From an uncultured Aquitalea sp. (lineage in GTDB: Bacteria; Pseudomonadota; Gammaproteobacteria; Burkholderiales; Chromobacteriaceae): a DNA stretch of 64,000 bases. A model generated the notes under the pieces. The model searched no databases and was not told where the DNA came from. It saw nothing but the letters and a program-made list of their open reading frames with translations. How positions within the stretch are numbered: position 1 is the first letter of the stretch; the number at the start of each line of letters is the position of its first letter. Positions 15,470 to 26,847 of this stretch are shown one piece after another. The stretch covers positions 62,001 through 126,000 of the forward strand of contig NZ_CAMFLA010000012.1 in NCBI RefSeq assembly GCF_945957525.1, read 5' to 3'. Both the position numbers and the translations under genes were made by a program.

Positions 15470-16261
15470 TTATTGCGGTACGTGCGGTGCCAGGGTGGCC
15501 AGCAACTGGGCCAGCACCTTGGGGTTGCCGGCCACGATGTCGCCGGATTCCAGCCAGCCTTGTTCGCCGGTGAGGTCGGTCACAATGCCGCCGGCTTCCT
15601 GCACGATCAGGCTGCCCGCTGCAATGTCCCAGGGCTGCAGATTGAGTTCCCAGAAGCCTTCAACGCGGCCGCAGGCCACATTGCACAAGTCCAGCGAAGC
15701 CGCGCCTTCGCGACGCACGCCGGCGGTCTTGCCGATGACATCCTTCAGCATGCCCATGTATTGGTCGATGTAGCTTTGGTCGGAAACGGGGAAACCGGTG
15801 GCGATGACGCACTCGTTCATCATGAAGCGGCGAGACACGCGGATGCGGCGGTCGTTGAGGAAGGCGCCCACACCGCGGCTGGCGGTGAAGAGATCGTTAC
15901 GGTTGAGGTCGTACACCACGGCCTGCTGGATCTGGCCCTTGTGCGCCAGTGCGATGGAAATCGCGTATTGCGGGTGGCCGCGCAGGAAGTTGGTGGTGCC
16001 GTCGATGGGGTCGATGATCCATTCGTATTCGGAAGTGCCCATGCCTTTGGCGCCCGACTCTTCTGCTAGAATGGCGTGCTTCGGATAGGCTTCCAGAATG
16101 ACGTCGATGATGGCCTGCTCGGCGGCGCGGTCCACCTCGGTGACGAAGTCATTGTGCTTTTTCTTTTCTACGCGAATGGCGTCGAGGTTGAGCGACGCGC
16201 GCTGGATAACATTGCCAGCGCGGCGAGCGGCTTTAACCGCGACATTGAGCATCGGATGCAT
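15470..16261 (-). CDS. suhB: inositol-1-monophosphatase family protein SuhB
   Basis: A 263-residue Mg-dependent phosphatase with the metal-binding motifs EE (67-68), WIIDPIDGTTNF (81-92) and, near the end, WDIAAGSLIVQEAGG. SuhB hydrolyses myo-inositol-1-phosphate in vitro and in enterobacteria also takes part in ribosomal RNA antitermination. Length and motifs match SuhB better than CysQ. It is divergent from trmJ, with a 139-base gap that holds no gene, and is convergent with the efflux pump gene. Confidence 0.92.
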   Translation of the reverse strand: MHPMLNVAVKAARRAGNVIQRASLNLDAIRVEKKKHNDFVTEVDRAAEQAIIDVILEAYPKHAILAEESGAKGMGTSEYEWIIDPIDGTTNFLRGHPQYAISIALAHKGQIQQAVVYDLNRNDLFTASRGVGAFLNDRRIRVSRRFMMNECVIATGFPVSDQSYIDQYMGMLKDVIGKTAGVRREGAASLDLCNVACGRVEGFWELNLQPWDIAAGSLIVQEAGGIVTDLTGEQGWLESGDIVAGNPKVLAQLLATLAPHVPQ

Positions 16262-16358
16262 TGACGGCCTCTAGACTAAGAACAGATGTCAGCAAAATGG
16301 CTCGACATCTGTGAGTAACAATCTGGGTTAAGGAACAAAAAAACCCGACGCGGGTGCG

Positions 16359-16380
16359 CGGGCTTTTGGTAATGCCCGCC
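16359..16380 (+). other. possible leader hairpin before trmJ
   Basis: GCGGGC (16359-16364) pairs with GCCCGC (16375-16380) and is followed by ATTTTAAT. A shorter competing hairpin ACCCG/CGGGT lies just before it (16344-16356). It could be an attenuator or chance; weak. Confidence 0.25.
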
Positions 16381-16400
16381 ATTTTAATGTGAAATCGTCG

Positions 16401-17165
16401 ATGAATAAACCCCAAGTACCTGATTTTCTGCAAAACATTCGCATTGTGCTGGCCAGACCGAATCATCCGGGCAACATCGGCTCGGCCGCCCGAGCCATGA
16501 AAACCATGGGTTTGCACCGGCTTTATCTGGTGGAACCCAAGGTGTTTCCCAGTGATGAAGCCAACACATTGGCCTCCGGCGCGGTGGATGTGCTGGACAA
16601 CGCCGTGGTGGTATCGACATTGGCCGAAGCGCTGGCCGATGTGACCGTGGCTTGCGCGCTGACCAGCCGCCGCCGCGAACTCACCACCCCCCTGTCCACG
16701 CCGCGCGACACCACGCCGGAGCTGATTGCCCGCGCCCGCGACGGCGAGCAGGTGGCATTGGTGTTCGGCAACGAAACCTTTGGCCTCTCCATCGACGAAG
16801 TGGAGCAGTGCAACCGGCTGGTGACCATTCCCGGCAACCCGGACTATTTTTCGCTCAATCTGGCCATGGCCGTGCAGGTGATGACCTACGAGCTGTTCAG
16901 CCACACCGGGGTGGATGTGGAATACCTGCGACCAGAGAGCGAAACCGCCACGCTGGGCGAGGTGGAGGGTTTTTGCGGCCATCTGGACGACACCATGGCC
17001 GCCATCGGCTATTACCAGCGCCGCAACAGCGAGCGCCTGATGCGGCGCATGCGGGCCCTGTTCAACCGCGCCGGCATGTTGCGCGAGGAAGTGGACATCC
17101 TGCGCGGCCTGATGAAACAGATCCAGCGCGTGGCAAGCGGCCATGGACGCGACGAGCAGGGCTGA
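16401..17165 (+). CDS. trmJ: tRNA (cytidine/uridine-2'-O)-methyltransferase TrmJ
   Basis: A SPOUT-fold RNA methyltransferase of 254 residues. N-terminal IRIVLARPNHPGNIGSAARAM, central LVFGNETFGLS and C-terminal IPGNPDYFSLNLAMAVQVMTYE form the trefoil-knot S-adenosylmethionine site. TrmJ 2'-O-methylates position 32 of several tRNAs. The ATG at 16401 is preferred, though a GTG four codons upstream is also in frame; neither has a strong ribosome site. It overlaps the DUF1853 gene by 23 bases and is read toward it. Confidence 0.9.
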   Translation: MNKPQVPDFLQNIRIVLARPNHPGNIGSAARAMKTMGLHRLYLVEPKVFPSDEANTLASGAVDVLDNAVVVSTLAEALADVTVACALTSRRRELTTPLSTPRDTTPELIARARDGEQVALVFGNETFGLSIDEVEQCNRLVTIPGNPDYFSLNLAMAVQVMTYELFSHTGVDVEYLRPESETATLGEVEGFCGHLDDTMAAIGYYQRRNSERLMRRMRALFNRAGMLREEVDILRGLMKQIQRVASGHGRDEQG

Positions 17166-18081
17166 GCGCTCTTTTCCTCTCCCTTATACCCACCAGGCGC
17201 TGCGCGACCTGGCTTTCCTCCTGTTGTCGCCGCCGCCCTGGCGCACTGGGAGGGATCTTTCTTCGGCCAACCTTCTCGGGCCGGACGGCCTCGGCCTCTT
17301 GGCTGCGCTGGAAGATGATCCAACCCCCTTGTCGCACTGGTTGGGGCCGACGCAAACCGGCGAGCGACTGGGCCGCTACGCCGAGCGTTTGCTGGCCTTC
17401 TGGTTCCGGCTGGCGCCCCATATCGAGACGGTGGCGGTCAATCTGCCGGTGCGCAACGCCGCCTTGCGCACCATTGGCGAGTTCGATTTCCTCATTCGGC
17501 TTGATGGCCGCCCGCTGCACGTGGAAACCGCCAGCAAGTTCTATCTGCAACTGGGCCATGGCCCAGATACTCTGATCGGCCCCAGCTTGCGCGACGCCTG
17601 GCGTCTGAAGGCCGCCAAACTGCAAGAGCAGTTGCGGCTGGCGCGCCATGCCGTGGCGCAGACGGTGCTGCCTGCCGATTTTCGGCAATGCGACAGCGCG
17701 GCCCGCGTGGCGGGCTGGTTCTTCTACGCTCCGGGTGCAGGGCCGCAACCGCCTTTGGCCGAGGAGCAACTCACCGGTTGGTATGCGCCGCTGACCGCGC
17801 CCTGGCCCCGGCAGGCGCAAGGCTCGCGCTGGGTATGGCTGTCGCGGCTGGGGTGGTTGTCGCCGGCGCGAGTGACCGAGGCGGCAACACGGGAAGAAGA
17901 CAGCTTGCGCCGCGAGTTATTGCAATCCGCCGTACCGCAACTGGTGGCCGAATTACTGCCAGTGGGCGATGGCCATTGGGAAGAAATCTCGCGCGGTTTC
18001 GTCATTCCACCGGGCTGGCCGCAAGAAGAGCGGCTGACGGCCCTGCTCGATGAAGTGGGGCGGCTGGGAGCCGCATCGTGA
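17143..18081 (+). CDS. DUF1853 family protein
   Basis: A 312-residue soluble protein that I place in DUF1853 from the pattern YTHQALRDLAFLLLSPP at the N-terminus and GEFDFLIRLDGRPLHVETASKFYL in the middle. The latter resembles a PD-(D/E)xK nuclease core (E..D, then hVEtASKFY), so a nuclease-like fold is possible but not shown. It overlaps trmJ by 23 bases and its stop overlaps the next start (GTGA), so three genes are cotranscribed. Function unknown; linkage to an RNA modification enzyme is the only hint. Confidence 0.8.
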   Translation: MDATSRAERSFPLPYTHQALRDLAFLLLSPPPWRTGRDLSSANLLGPDGLGLLAALEDDPTPLSHWLGPTQTGERLGRYAERLLAFWFRLAPHIETVAVNLPVRNAALRTIGEFDFLIRLDGRPLHVETASKFYLQLGHGPDTLIGPSLRDAWRLKAAKLQEQLRLARHAVAQTVLPADFRQCDSAARVAGWFFYAPGAGPQPPLAEEQLTGWYAPLTAPWPRQAQGSRWVWLSRLGWLSPARVTEAATREEDSLRRELLQSAVPQLVAELLPVGDGHWEEISRGFVIPPGWPQEERLTALLDEVGRLGAAS

Positions 18082-18536
18082 AGCGGGTGCTGGTGGTGCA
18101 TGCCACTCAGACCGGCCGCACCCTGCAGCTGGTGGATGCGCTGCTGCAAGGCTTGGCCGAAGCCGGGGATGAGGTGGTGGCGGAGTGTCTGTGCGGGCTG
18201 GATGCCGGGCCGGAGGCGGTGTTGCGCGCCGATGCGCTGGTGATCGCCACGCCGGAGAATTTCGGCTACATGGCGGGCGGCATCAAGGATTTCCTCGACC
18301 GCAGTTTTTATCCGCTGGAAGAGCGTACGGCCGGTTTGCCCTGGCTGATGCTGGTTTCCGCAGGCACCGATGGCGAAGGCGCGGCGCGTTCGGTGGAGCG
18401 TATTGTCGGCGGCTTGGCATGGCGGCGCGTGATGCCGGCTTTGCTGTGTCGCGGCGAGCCTGATGCGCAGATGTTGGCACAGGCGAGAGAGCGGGGCGAA
18501 GTGTTGGTCGCAGGCTTGCTGTCCGGCATGTGGTGA
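18078..18536 (+). CDS. flavodoxin-like NAD(P)H-dependent oxidoreductase
   Basis: A 152-residue flavodoxin-fold protein: phosphate-binding loop HATQTGRTLQLVDALLQGL (9-27) near the N-terminus, then ADALVIATPENFGYMAGGIKDFLD, which resembles the FMN-contact region of NADPH-dependent FMN reductases. GTG start overlaps the DUF1853 stop. Substrate unknown; likely reduces FMN or a quinone. It ends at a hairpin shared with the convergent fnr gene. Confidence 0.8.
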   Translation: MKRVLVVHATQTGRTLQLVDALLQGLAEAGDEVVAECLCGLDAGPEAVLRADALVIATPENFGYMAGGIKDFLDRSFYPLEERTAGLPWLMLVSAGTDGEGAARSVERIVGGLAWRRVMPALLCRGEPDAQMLAQARERGEVLVAGLLSGMW

Positions 18537-18552
18537 TTCGGCGGGCATGACA

Positions 18553-18582
18553 AAGGCTGCCGGCCATGGGGCGGGCAGCCTT
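18553..18582. terminator. terminator-like hairpin between convergent genes
   Basis: AAGGCTGCC/GGCAGCCTT, 9-bp stem, 12-base loop, only short T/A runs. Placed midway between the flavodoxin-like gene and fnr. Confidence 0.55.
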
Positions 18583-18605
18583 GCTGAGGCAAGCGTTGGG
18601 ACGGA

Positions 18606-19352
18606 TCAGACGCTGTTGGCGTGAGAGCAGCCGGAAACCAGATGCTTGAGCTCTTCCGGCTTCACCAGCTGGATGTGCTTGTGATCCACCACGATCCAGC
18701 CCTGCTGCTGGAATTTGGACAGCGTACGGCTTACGGTTTCCAGTTTCAGGCCGAGGAAGCTGCCGATTTCCTCGCGGCTCATGCGCAGGATGAAATCATT
18801 GGCGGCGAAACCGCGGGTGGACAGGCGCTGCGACAGATTCAGCAAGAAAGCGGCCAGCCGTTCTTCGGCTTTCATGTTGCCAAGCAGCAACATGACGTTC
18901 TGGTCGCGCACGATCTCGCGGCTCATCAGACGGAAGAAGTGGTGCTGCAAGCTGGGGATATCGCGCCCTAGGCTTTCCATGCGATTGAACGGCAGTTCGC
19001 AGACTTCGCTGTCCTCGAGGGCGATGGCGTCGCAGCCGTGGACATTGGACGAGATGCCGTCCAGGCCCATCAGTTCGCCGGACATCAGGAAGCCGGTAAC
19101 CTGCTCGCGGCCATCCTGGCTCGCCACGCTGGTCTTGAAGAAACCGGTGCGCACGGCGAACAGCGATTTGAAACCTTCCCCGCTGCGGAAGAGATATTCG
19201 CCGCGCTTGAGGCGACGGCTCTGCCGGATGACGGCGTCGAGCTGCGTCATTTCGTCGCGGTTCAGCCCAACCGGCAGGCAAAGCTCGCGCAAGCTGCAGT
19301 TGGAGCAGGACACCTTGAGTGCGTGAATGGACGTGTGATTATTGTCGGACAT
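18606..19352 (-). CDS. fnr: FNR/ANR-type oxygen-sensing transcription regulator
   Basis: A CRP/FNR-family protein of 248 residues. The N-terminal cysteines of the oxygen-labile [4Fe-4S] cluster are present: C16, C19 and C25 (CSNCSLRELC), with the fourth at C107 (VHGCDAI). The C-terminal helix-turn-helix reads MSREEIGSFLGLKLETVSRTLS, whose E..SR residues recognise TTGAT half-sites. It switches genes on or off when oxygen is scarce. The start MSDNNH is chosen over a long upstream extension that would cross the hemN promoter. It is divergent from hemN, with a perfect FNR box between. Confidence 0.94.
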   Translation of the reverse strand: MSDNNHTSIHALKVSCSNCSLRELCLPVGLNRDEMTQLDAVIRQSRRLKRGEYLFRSGEGFKSLFAVRTGFFKTSVASQDGREQVTGFLMSGELMGLDGISSNVHGCDAIALEDSEVCELPFNRMESLGRDIPSLQHHFFRLMSREIVRDQNVMLLLGNMKAEERLAAFLLNLSQRLSTRGFAANDFILRMSREEIGSFLGLKLETVSRTLSKFQQQGWIVVDHKHIQLVKPEELKHLVSGCSHANSV

Positions 19353-19382
19353 GCTGTGTTTCGTACTACCTTGTAAAGAAGC

Positions 19383-19396
19383 TTGACCCTTGTCAA
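19383..19396. promoter_or_regulatory. FNR/ANR box between fnr and hemN
   Basis: TTGAC-CCTT-GTCAA, a perfect inverted repeat. It is centred about 37 bases before fnr and 72 before hemN. On the fnr strand it contains TTGACA, which could be the -35 element, so binding could repress fnr while serving hemN. Confidence 0.88.
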
Positions 19397-19461
19397 AGCG
19401 AAATTCGCACGTTTTCCGCAAATTTACCAGTCCACCAGAGGTTTTGCCATCGATAACCGAC

Positions 19462-20868
19462 ATGAATACCACCCACCCGTTTTCGCCCACCCACTTCGAA
19501 TTCGATCGCGAGTTGATCGAACGTCTCGATGGCTCGGGGCCCAGATACACGTCCTACCCGACTGCTGACCGGTTCACACCGGCCTTTGGAGAGAAGGACT
19601 ACCGACACTGGTTGAAGCAACGACGCATCGGCGCCAACCAGAAACCTATATCATTATACGCTCATATACCGTTCTGCAACACGGTTTGCTACTACTGCGG
19701 TTGCAACAAGATCATCACCAAGGACAAAACCCGCGCGGACCGCTACCTGGATTACCTGGAAAAGGAGATCCGCATGGTAGCCCAAACGCTGGGCTGTCGG
19801 GAAAAAGTGATCCAGTTGCATTTCGGCGGCGGCACGCCGACCTTCCTGTCGGACGATCAGCTTGATCGCCTGATGGGGATGCTACGCACTCACTTCGAAT
19901 TTTTGCCCGAAGGAGAGTATTCCATTGAGATCGATCCGCGCAAGGTGGGTCGCGATACGGTGCATCATCTCGCGCGCCTGGGTTTCAACCGCATGAGCGT
20001 GGGCATCCAGGACTTCGACCCCAAGGTGCAGGAAGCGGTCAATCGCGTGCAATCGGAAGAGGAAACCCGCGAAGTGATCGAGGCGGCGCGGGAGGCGGGT
20101 TTCCGCTCTGTGAGCGTGGACCTGATCTACGGTTTGCCCTTGCAGACGCGCGAGTCGGTGCGCGAGACGCTGGAGCGCGTGATTGCGCTGAATCCGGATC
20201 GCATCGCCCTCTACAACTATGCGCATTTGCCCACCGTGTTCATGCCGCAGCGCCGCATCAATGAAGCCGACCTGCCAGCCGCCAGCGTGAAACTGGACAT
20301 CCTGCAGGACTCGGTAAAAAGACTGAGCGACGCAGGCTATGTTTTTATCGGCATGGACCACTTCGCAAAGCCGGAGGACGACCTGGCCATCGCCTTGCGC
20401 CAAGCGCGTTTGCAGCGCAATTTCCAGGGTTACTCCACCCACGCGGACTGCGACATGATTGGTCTTGGCGTGTCATCCATCGGCAAGATCGGCCCCTGTT
20501 ACACGCAAAGCCAGAAGGATGTGGACAGCTATTACCAGATGCTGGACGAAGGCCATCTGCCCACCATGCGCGGCATGACGCTGGATAGCGACGATATACT
20601 GCGGCGCAGCGTGATTCAGGCGCTGATGTGTCGTTTCAGCCTGTCGGTAGAGGCGATAGAGCAGGTGTTCGGCATCAATTTCGCCGACTACTTCGCCGAG
20701 GAACTGCCGGCCATCCGCGAGTACCACAAGATGGGCTTGCTGACCTTCGACGGCGATTTCCTCATGGTGGAGCCCAAGGGGCGCTTCCTGATTCGCAACA
20801 TTGCCATGCTGTTCGACCGCCATTTGCGCGAGCGTCAAACGCATGCGAAGTATTCGAAAACCATCTGA
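19462..20868 (+). CDS. hemN: oxygen-independent coproporphyrinogen III oxidase HemN
   Basis: A radical-SAM enzyme of 468 residues that decarboxylates coproporphyrinogen III to protoporphyrinogen IX without oxygen, in anaerobic haem synthesis. The cluster motif CNTVCYYCGC gives C72, C76 and C79, plus the extra C81 typical of true HemN. Also present are LHFGGGTPTFLS and a C-terminal HemN domain with KMGLLTFDGDFL. The start MNTTHP gives the usual length; a longer frame would begin inside the FNR box. FNR control is expected because the enzyme is needed at low oxygen. Confidence 0.95.
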   Translation: MNTTHPFSPTHFEFDRELIERLDGSGPRYTSYPTADRFTPAFGEKDYRHWLKQRRIGANQKPISLYAHIPFCNTVCYYCGCNKIITKDKTRADRYLDYLEKEIRMVAQTLGCREKVIQLHFGGGTPTFLSDDQLDRLMGMLRTHFEFLPEGEYSIEIDPRKVGRDTVHHLARLGFNRMSVGIQDFDPKVQEAVNRVQSEEETREVIEAAREAGFRSVSVDLIYGLPLQTRESVRETLERVIALNPDRIALYNYAHLPTVFMPQRRINEADLPAASVKLDILQDSVKRLSDAGYVFIGMDHFAKPEDDLAIALRQARLQRNFQGYSTHADCDMIGLGVSSIGKIGPCYTQSQKDVDSYYQMLDEGHLPTMRGMTLDSDDILRRSVIQALMCRFSLSVEAIEQVFGINFADYFAEELPAIREYHKMGLLTFDGDFLMVEPKGRFLIRNIAMLFDRHLRERQTHAKYSKTI

Positions 20869-20910
20869 AACCGGTTAGCAAGCGACCGTTTTTTGTTGTT
20901 TTCCGATATG

Positions 20911-20938
20911 AAAAAGGCCCGCCAGCGCGGGCTTTTTT
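20911..20938 (+). terminator. intrinsic terminator after hemN
   Basis: A run, GCCCGC, loop CAGC, GCGGGC, then six T. Confidence 0.9.
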
Positions 20939-21179
20939 CTTTGAAATGTGATGGTTTTTTACAACACATTGACGGAGTGTGACCACGCCCGGAGGGGGGA
21001 CGCCGTCGGGGACAAGGTTGGCCGAAGGAAATTTTACCTGTTGAGAGTAGGGAAATTTCTTAACCCTGCGCCGCAGCATGCTATAGCAAAAAGGTGACCG
21101 CCACCGGACAAGGTGATTTAAATCGCCGCCCATTTGAAGAGCGGTCGCTTGGAAGAGCCAAATCCCAGGGAGAGCGGTC
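20939..21179. other. gap between hemN terminator and chemoreceptor gene
   Basis: No gene seen. It holds one exact GGTTGGCCGAAG word and presumably the chemoreceptor promoter; I could not identify a convincing sigma-28 or sigma-70 promoter. Confidence 0.6.
21016..21027 (+). repeat. intergenic copy of the GGTTGGCCGAAG word
   Basis: Exact 12-mer upstream of the chemoreceptor gene. Confidence 0.8.
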
Positions 21180-23129
21180 ATGTTTCGTTTCGCAGCCAAA
21201 GGCATGCGACGGCTGAGTTATCCCAGCCGTTTCGCCATCATCGGCGCGGTGTTCGCCGTTGCGCTTGTCTATCTCACGTACGGGCTTTATCGCAGCAATC
21301 AGGACAATGCCGACTTCTCCGGCAAGGAACTGGTGGGCGCGCAGTACCTGAAGCCGGCCATGAGCCTGCTGGCGGATACGCAGAAGCAGCGCATGCTGGC
21401 GGAGAAAGGGCAAGCAAGCGCGGCTGGGCTGGATGCTGCCTGGGGGGCGCTGGATGCCACCCAGCGCGAGCTGGGGCCCAAACTGGCGGTGGATGCCGGT
21501 TGGCAAAGCCTGAGCGCCGCCTGGCAGGCGGTGAAGGCAGCGCCCTCGGCGGATAATCTGGATGCCTTGTCCGACAGGCTGAACGATCACATCGGGCTGG
21601 TGAGCGATCAGTCCAACCTGACGCTGGACCCGGATATCGACAGTTTTTATCTGATGGACGCGCTGACCGTGAAGTGGCCGGACTGGCTGATCCGCGCAGC
21701 GCGCGGCAATGCACTGATCGAGCGTTCCAGCGCCAAGCCGCTGGGGGCCGGCGAGCATGACCACGCCGTCGAGTTGCGTCCCTTGCTGGCGGACGCCTTG
21801 TCCGGCTTGCAGAACGACCTGACCAAGGCGGTAGCCTACAACCCCGGTCTGAAAGGCGTGCTTGCCGCCAAGGAGGAGGCGCTGATGTCGCAAGCCAAAA
21901 CCAATGGCGCGCAACTGGACAAGGCGGTGGCGGGCGGCCAGGCCAGCGCCGCGGGCTTGCACGAAGGCACTTTGCAAAGCGCGCAGGCATTCCAGCAGGC
22001 GGCGTTGGATCAGCTGGAGTCGCTGCTGAGGGCGCGGCTTGACCGCATCCTGTTGCAGCGCGACATCTATATGGCTTGCGCCTTGTTTGCTCTCTTGCTG
22101 TCGGCTTATCTGTTCATTGCTTTGTATCTGTCCATTACCGCGCAACTGGGCGGGGAGCCTTTCTACGTGCAAGAGGTGGTGCAGCAGATTGCCAGTGGCA
22201 AGCTGGATACGCGCATCAGCATTGAAGACAAGGATGGGGACAGCCTGTTGGCCGCCATTCGCGGCATGCGCAACGAGCTTCGCGAAACCGTCAGCGGGCT
22301 GATCGCCACATCGCGTCAGCTGGATGCGGCAGCCACGCAGGTGGCGGACAGCGCGCAGCAGGTGGCCAGTGGCAGTGAGCGGCAAAATGAGGCCGCGTCC
22401 AGCATGGCCGCAGCGGTGGAGGAGTTGAGCACCAGTCTGTCGGTCAGCGCGGAGCGCTCGGAAGAGGCCGACCAGCTGTCGCGCTCGGCGGTGAACCAGT
22501 CGGCAACCGGCGTGGCGGTGATCGGCAACGCCAGCCAGAGCATGAGCAGCATCGTGTCTTCCATCGGCGAAGTGGCCGGCACCATCGAAAAGCTCAGCCG
22601 GCAGTCTGAATCTATTGCCGGCATTGTGGATGTGATTCGCGATGTGGCGGATCAGACCAATCTGCTGGCGTTGAACGCGGCTATAGAGGCGGCGCGCGCC
22701 GGCGAGCAGGGCAGGGGCTTCGCGGTGGTGGCCGACGAAGTGCGCAAGCTGGCGGAACGCACGGCGCAATCCACCACCGAGATCGCGTCTATCGTGCAGG
22801 AAATCCAGGGCACCACCCGCCATGTGGTGGGCGACATGAGCACCAGCCGCCGCATTGTGGAAGAGGGGCAGGGCAAGGCGGATGAGGCGCGCAGCGTGAT
22901 GGGCGACATTCGCGGCCAGATCGATCAGGCTTGCGAGGCAGTGGCCGAGATTCGCAATGCGCTGGGCGAGCAAAGCCAGACCAGCCAGATCATCGCCCGC
23001 AACGTGGAGCAGGTGGCGCAGATGTCGGAGGAAAACAGCCGGGCGGTGAAGAGCTCCGCCGAAACGGTGGTTGGTCTGAAAAACCTGTCCGGTCAGCTGG
23101 CCGAACTGGCGGGCCGGTTTACCGTTTAG
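21180..23129 (+). CDS. methyl-accepting chemotaxis protein
   Basis: A 649-residue transmembrane chemoreceptor. Topology: short basic cytoplasmic start, first span about 18-38, a periplasmic sensor of about 250 helical residues, second span about 297-319 ([20 protein letters not shown]), a HAMP-like linker and a long signalling coiled coil with the conserved tip [42 protein letters not shown] split over residues ~490-530. It controls CheA through this tip. The sensor domain is all-helical and not recognisable as Cache or PAS; the ligand is unknown. No C-terminal CheR-binding pentapeptide is seen (ends AGRFTV). Confidence 0.92.
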   Translation: MFRFAAKGMRRLSYPSRFAIIGAVFAVALVYLTYGLYRSNQDNADFSGKELVGAQYLKPAMSLLADTQKQRMLAEKGQASAAGLDAAWGALDATQRELGPKLAVDAGWQSLSAAWQAVKAAPSADNLDALSDRLNDHIGLVSDQSNLTLDPDIDSFYLMDALTVKWPDWLIRAARGNALIERSSAKPLGAGEHDHAVELRPLLADALSGLQNDLTKAVAYNPGLKGVLAAKEEALMSQAKTNGAQLDKAVAGGQASAAGLHEGTLQSAQAFQQAALDQLESLLRARLDRILLQRDIYMACALFALLLSAYLFIALYLSITAQLGGEPFYVQEVVQQIASGKLDTRISIEDKDGDSLLAAIRGMRNELRETVSGLIATSRQLDAAATQVADSAQQVASGSERQNEAASSMAAAVEELSTSLSVSAERSEEADQLSRSAVNQSATGVAVIGNASQSMSSIVSSIGEVAGTIEKLSRQSESIAGIVDVIRDVADQTNLLALNAAIEAARAGEQGRGFAVVADEVRKLAERTAQSTTEIASIVQEIQGTTRHVVGDMSTSRRIVEEGQGKADEARSVMGDIRGQIDQACEAVAEIRNALGEQSQTSQIIARNVEQVAQMSEENSRAVKSSAETVVGLKNLSGQLAELAGRFTV

Positions 23130-23174
23130 CCGGCAGGCTGTCGCCACATGGCCTGCTCTGTCCGGGGCAGGCAG

Positions 23175-23198
23175 AAGGGCCGCCCGTGGGCGGCCCTT
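23175..23198. terminator. terminator-like hairpin between chemoreceptor and betA
   Basis: AAGGGCCGCC/GGCGGCCCTT with a four-base loop; short T/A tails. It lies between convergent genes. Confidence 0.6.
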
Positions 23199-23220
23199 GA
23201 TCATGGCAGGCGCTTGGCGT

Positions 23221-24915
23221 TCAGGCGCCTGCCGCTGCGGCCGCTTCGGCAGCCCAGCGTGTGTCGCGGTCGCCCGCTACGAAATAGGCGGCCTTGCTGC
23301 GCGGCAGCGAGGGCAGGCCGCGAATGGCGTCGGCCAGCTTCTCCGCCATCATGATCACCGGCGCGTTGAGGTTGCCGGTGGTGACCATCGGCATGATGGA
23401 GGCGTCCACCACCCGCAGCCCGTCCACGCCGTGCACCCGGCCCTGCTTGTCCACCACGGCCATCTCGTCGTAACCCATCTTGCAGGTGCAGGACGGATGC
23501 AGCGCCGTTTCCGCGTGCTGACGCACGAAGTCGTCGATTTCGGCGTCGGTCCGCACCATCATGCCCGGCTTTATTTCATCGCCGCGGAAAGCGTCGAAAG
23601 CCTGCTGGGCGACAATCTCGCGCGTCAGCCGCACGCCGGCGCGGAATTCCTGCCAGTCCACCTCGTGCGCCATGTAGTTGAAGCGCAGCAGCGGCTTGAC
23701 GCGAGGGTCGCGGCTGGCCAGCCGCACAAAGCCGGTGCTGGGCGAGCGCATGGAACCCACATGGCACTGGAAGCCGTGCGCTTTCACTGGATTGCTGCCG
23801 TCGTAATTCATCGCCAGCGGAATGAAGTGATATTGCAGGTTGGGCCAGGCGAAGTCGGTGCTGCTGCGGATGAAGCCGCCGGCCTCGAAGTGGTTGGTGG
23901 CACCGTGGCCGGTGCCGTTGAGATACCACTCGATGCCGATCGGCGGTTTGTTCCACCACTGTAGGGCCGGGTACAGCGATACCGGCTGTTTGCAGTGGTA
24001 TTGCAGGTACATTTCCAGATGATCCTGCAAGTTTTCGCCGACGCCCGGCAGGTGCACCACCGAGCCGATGCCGTGCTCGCGCAGTTGGTCGGCGTTGCCG
24101 ACGCCCGAGCGCTGCAGCAATTGCGGGGTGGCGATGGCGCCGTTGCAGACGATTACTTCTCGCTCGGCGCGCGCCTCGTGCAGTGCATGGCCTTGCAGAT
24201 AGCTCACGCCGACGGCGCGGTTGCCGGCAAAGACGATCTGGTCGGCCAACGCGCGGGTGCGCACGGTGAGATTGGGGCGCTCGCGGGCGCTGTCCAGATA
24301 CGCCAGCGAGGTGCTGCAGCGGCGGCCGCCCGGCGTGGTGGTGCGGTCCATCGGGCCGAAACCTTCCTGCCGGTAGCCGTTAAGGTCGTCGGTGCGCGGG
24401 TAACCGGCCTGTTCGCCGGCTTCGATCAGCGCGTGGTAGAGCGGGTTGTTGCCGGCTTTGGGCGTGGCGACGTGCAGGGGGCCGTGGCCGCCGTGGTAGT
24501 CGTTGGCGCCCAGGTCGTAGCACTCGGCCTTGCGGAAGTAAGGCAGGCAGTCCAGATAGCTCCAGTCTTCCAGGCCCGGGTTTTGCGCCCAGCCGTCGTA
24601 GTCCAGCGCGTTGCCCCGGATGTAAACCATGCCGTTGATCAGCGAGGAGCCGCCAAGCCCCTTGCCGCGCCCTTGCGTCATGATGCGATTGCCCATGTGC
24701 GGCTCGGGCAGCGTGGTGTAGGCCCAGTTGTAGGTGGTGCCTTGCAGCGGGTAGGCCAGCGCGGCCGGCATCTGGGTGCGCCAGTCCAGTCGCCAGTCCG
24801 GCCCGCCGGCTTCCAGCAACAGCACACGCACTTGCGGGTCTTCGGTGAGGCGGGCTGCCAGCACGCAGCCGGCGGAGCCGGCGCCCACGATGATGTAGTC
24901 AAAGGTCGAGGACAT
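23221..24915 (-). CDS. betA: choline dehydrogenase BetA
   Basis: A GMC-family FAD oxidoreductase of 564 residues. FAD-binding [17 protein letters not shown] (7-23), the GMC signature [20 protein letters not shown] and the catalytic His in HPSCTCKMG are all present; the last motif is characteristic of choline dehydrogenases. It oxidises choline to betaine aldehyde at the inner membrane. The start is set by AGGAG before MSSTFDY. It is followed upstream, on the same strand, by betB with a gap that contains intergenic element C. No betI repressor is present; control may come from the GlxA-type regulator at 48878. Confidence 0.93.
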   Translation of the reverse strand: MSSTFDYIIVGAGSAGCVLAARLTEDPQVRVLLLEAGGPDWRLDWRTQMPAALAYPLQGTTYNWAYTTLPEPHMGNRIMTQGRGKGLGGSSLINGMVYIRGNALDYDGWAQNPGLEDWSYLDCLPYFRKAECYDLGANDYHGGHGPLHVATPKAGNNPLYHALIEAGEQAGYPRTDDLNGYRQEGFGPMDRTTTPGGRRCSTSLAYLDSARERPNLTVRTRALADQIVFAGNRAVGVSYLQGHALHEARAEREVIVCNGAIATPQLLQRSGVGNADQLREHGIGSVVHLPGVGENLQDHLEMYLQYHCKQPVSLYPALQWWNKPPIGIEWYLNGTGHGATNHFEAGGFIRSSTDFAWPNLQYHFIPLAMNYDGSNPVKAHGFQCHVGSMRSPSTGFVRLASRDPRVKPLLRFNYMAHEVDWQEFRAGVRLTREIVAQQAFDAFRGDEIKPGMMVRTDAEIDDFVRQHAETALHPSCTCKMGYDEMAVVDKQGRVHGVDGLRVVDASIMPMVTTGNLNAPVIMMAEKLADAIRGLPSLPRSKAAYFVAGDRDTRWAAEAAAAAGA

Positions 24916-25063
24916 GCTTGCTCCTGCAAGAGGGGTCTTCGGCAAACCCGTGCCGTGCGTCTGGGCAAGGGCAGACAGGCCGCACGCAAGCCCGGTACTG
25001 GGCTGCGGGTTCGGGGATCTCTTTACGATGTGGCGATGCCTTGTTGAAAGCGGCTGCCAATAC

Positions 25064-25160
25064 CCGCCAGCAAAACGACTGATGCGGCGTTGCGCCTCCT
25101 TGCCGTACTCAAGTACTGCCCGCGTCGGTGCGGCACCGCATCAGGGGTTTGTTGGTCGCC
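25064..25160 (+). repeat. dispersed intergenic element, copy C (MITE/REP-like)
   Basis: Left end CCCGCCAGCAAAACGACTGATG, core GCGTTGCGCCTCCTTGCCGT, internal GTACTCAAGTAC dyad, right end GGGTTTGTTGGTCGCC. It ends at 25160, immediately beside the betB stop codon. The rest of the 246-base gap between betB and betA shows nothing else. Confidence 0.75.
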
Positions 25161-25161
25161 A

Positions 25162-26625
<1,464 letters not shown>

Positions 26626-26739
26626 TGCAGTTTCCTCTTTGGTGTTCGCCCCGGGCCAGCCGGCAACCGGCTACAGGCGATGCGTGCGTTCAGCCCGGCG
26701 CGATGCGTCCGGGCCTTCCATTGGGCCATAAAGCCTGCA

Positions 26740-26772
26740 GCGCCCGCCTGTCCATGAGCGACAGGCGGGCGC
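26740..26772. other. strong hairpin between purU and betB
   Basis: GCGCCCGCCTGTC pairs with GACAGGCGGGCGC over a seven-base loop. There is no U-tract on either strand, so it may be an RNA-stability element, a Rho-type end or a REP-like sequence. Confidence 0.6.
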
Positions 26773-26847
26773 GATCGGACGACAAGCGCTTGGGCCGATG
26801 ATGACATCGGCAAGCCGCGTCCGGCAATGCGCCGTTGGCGGCATCGC

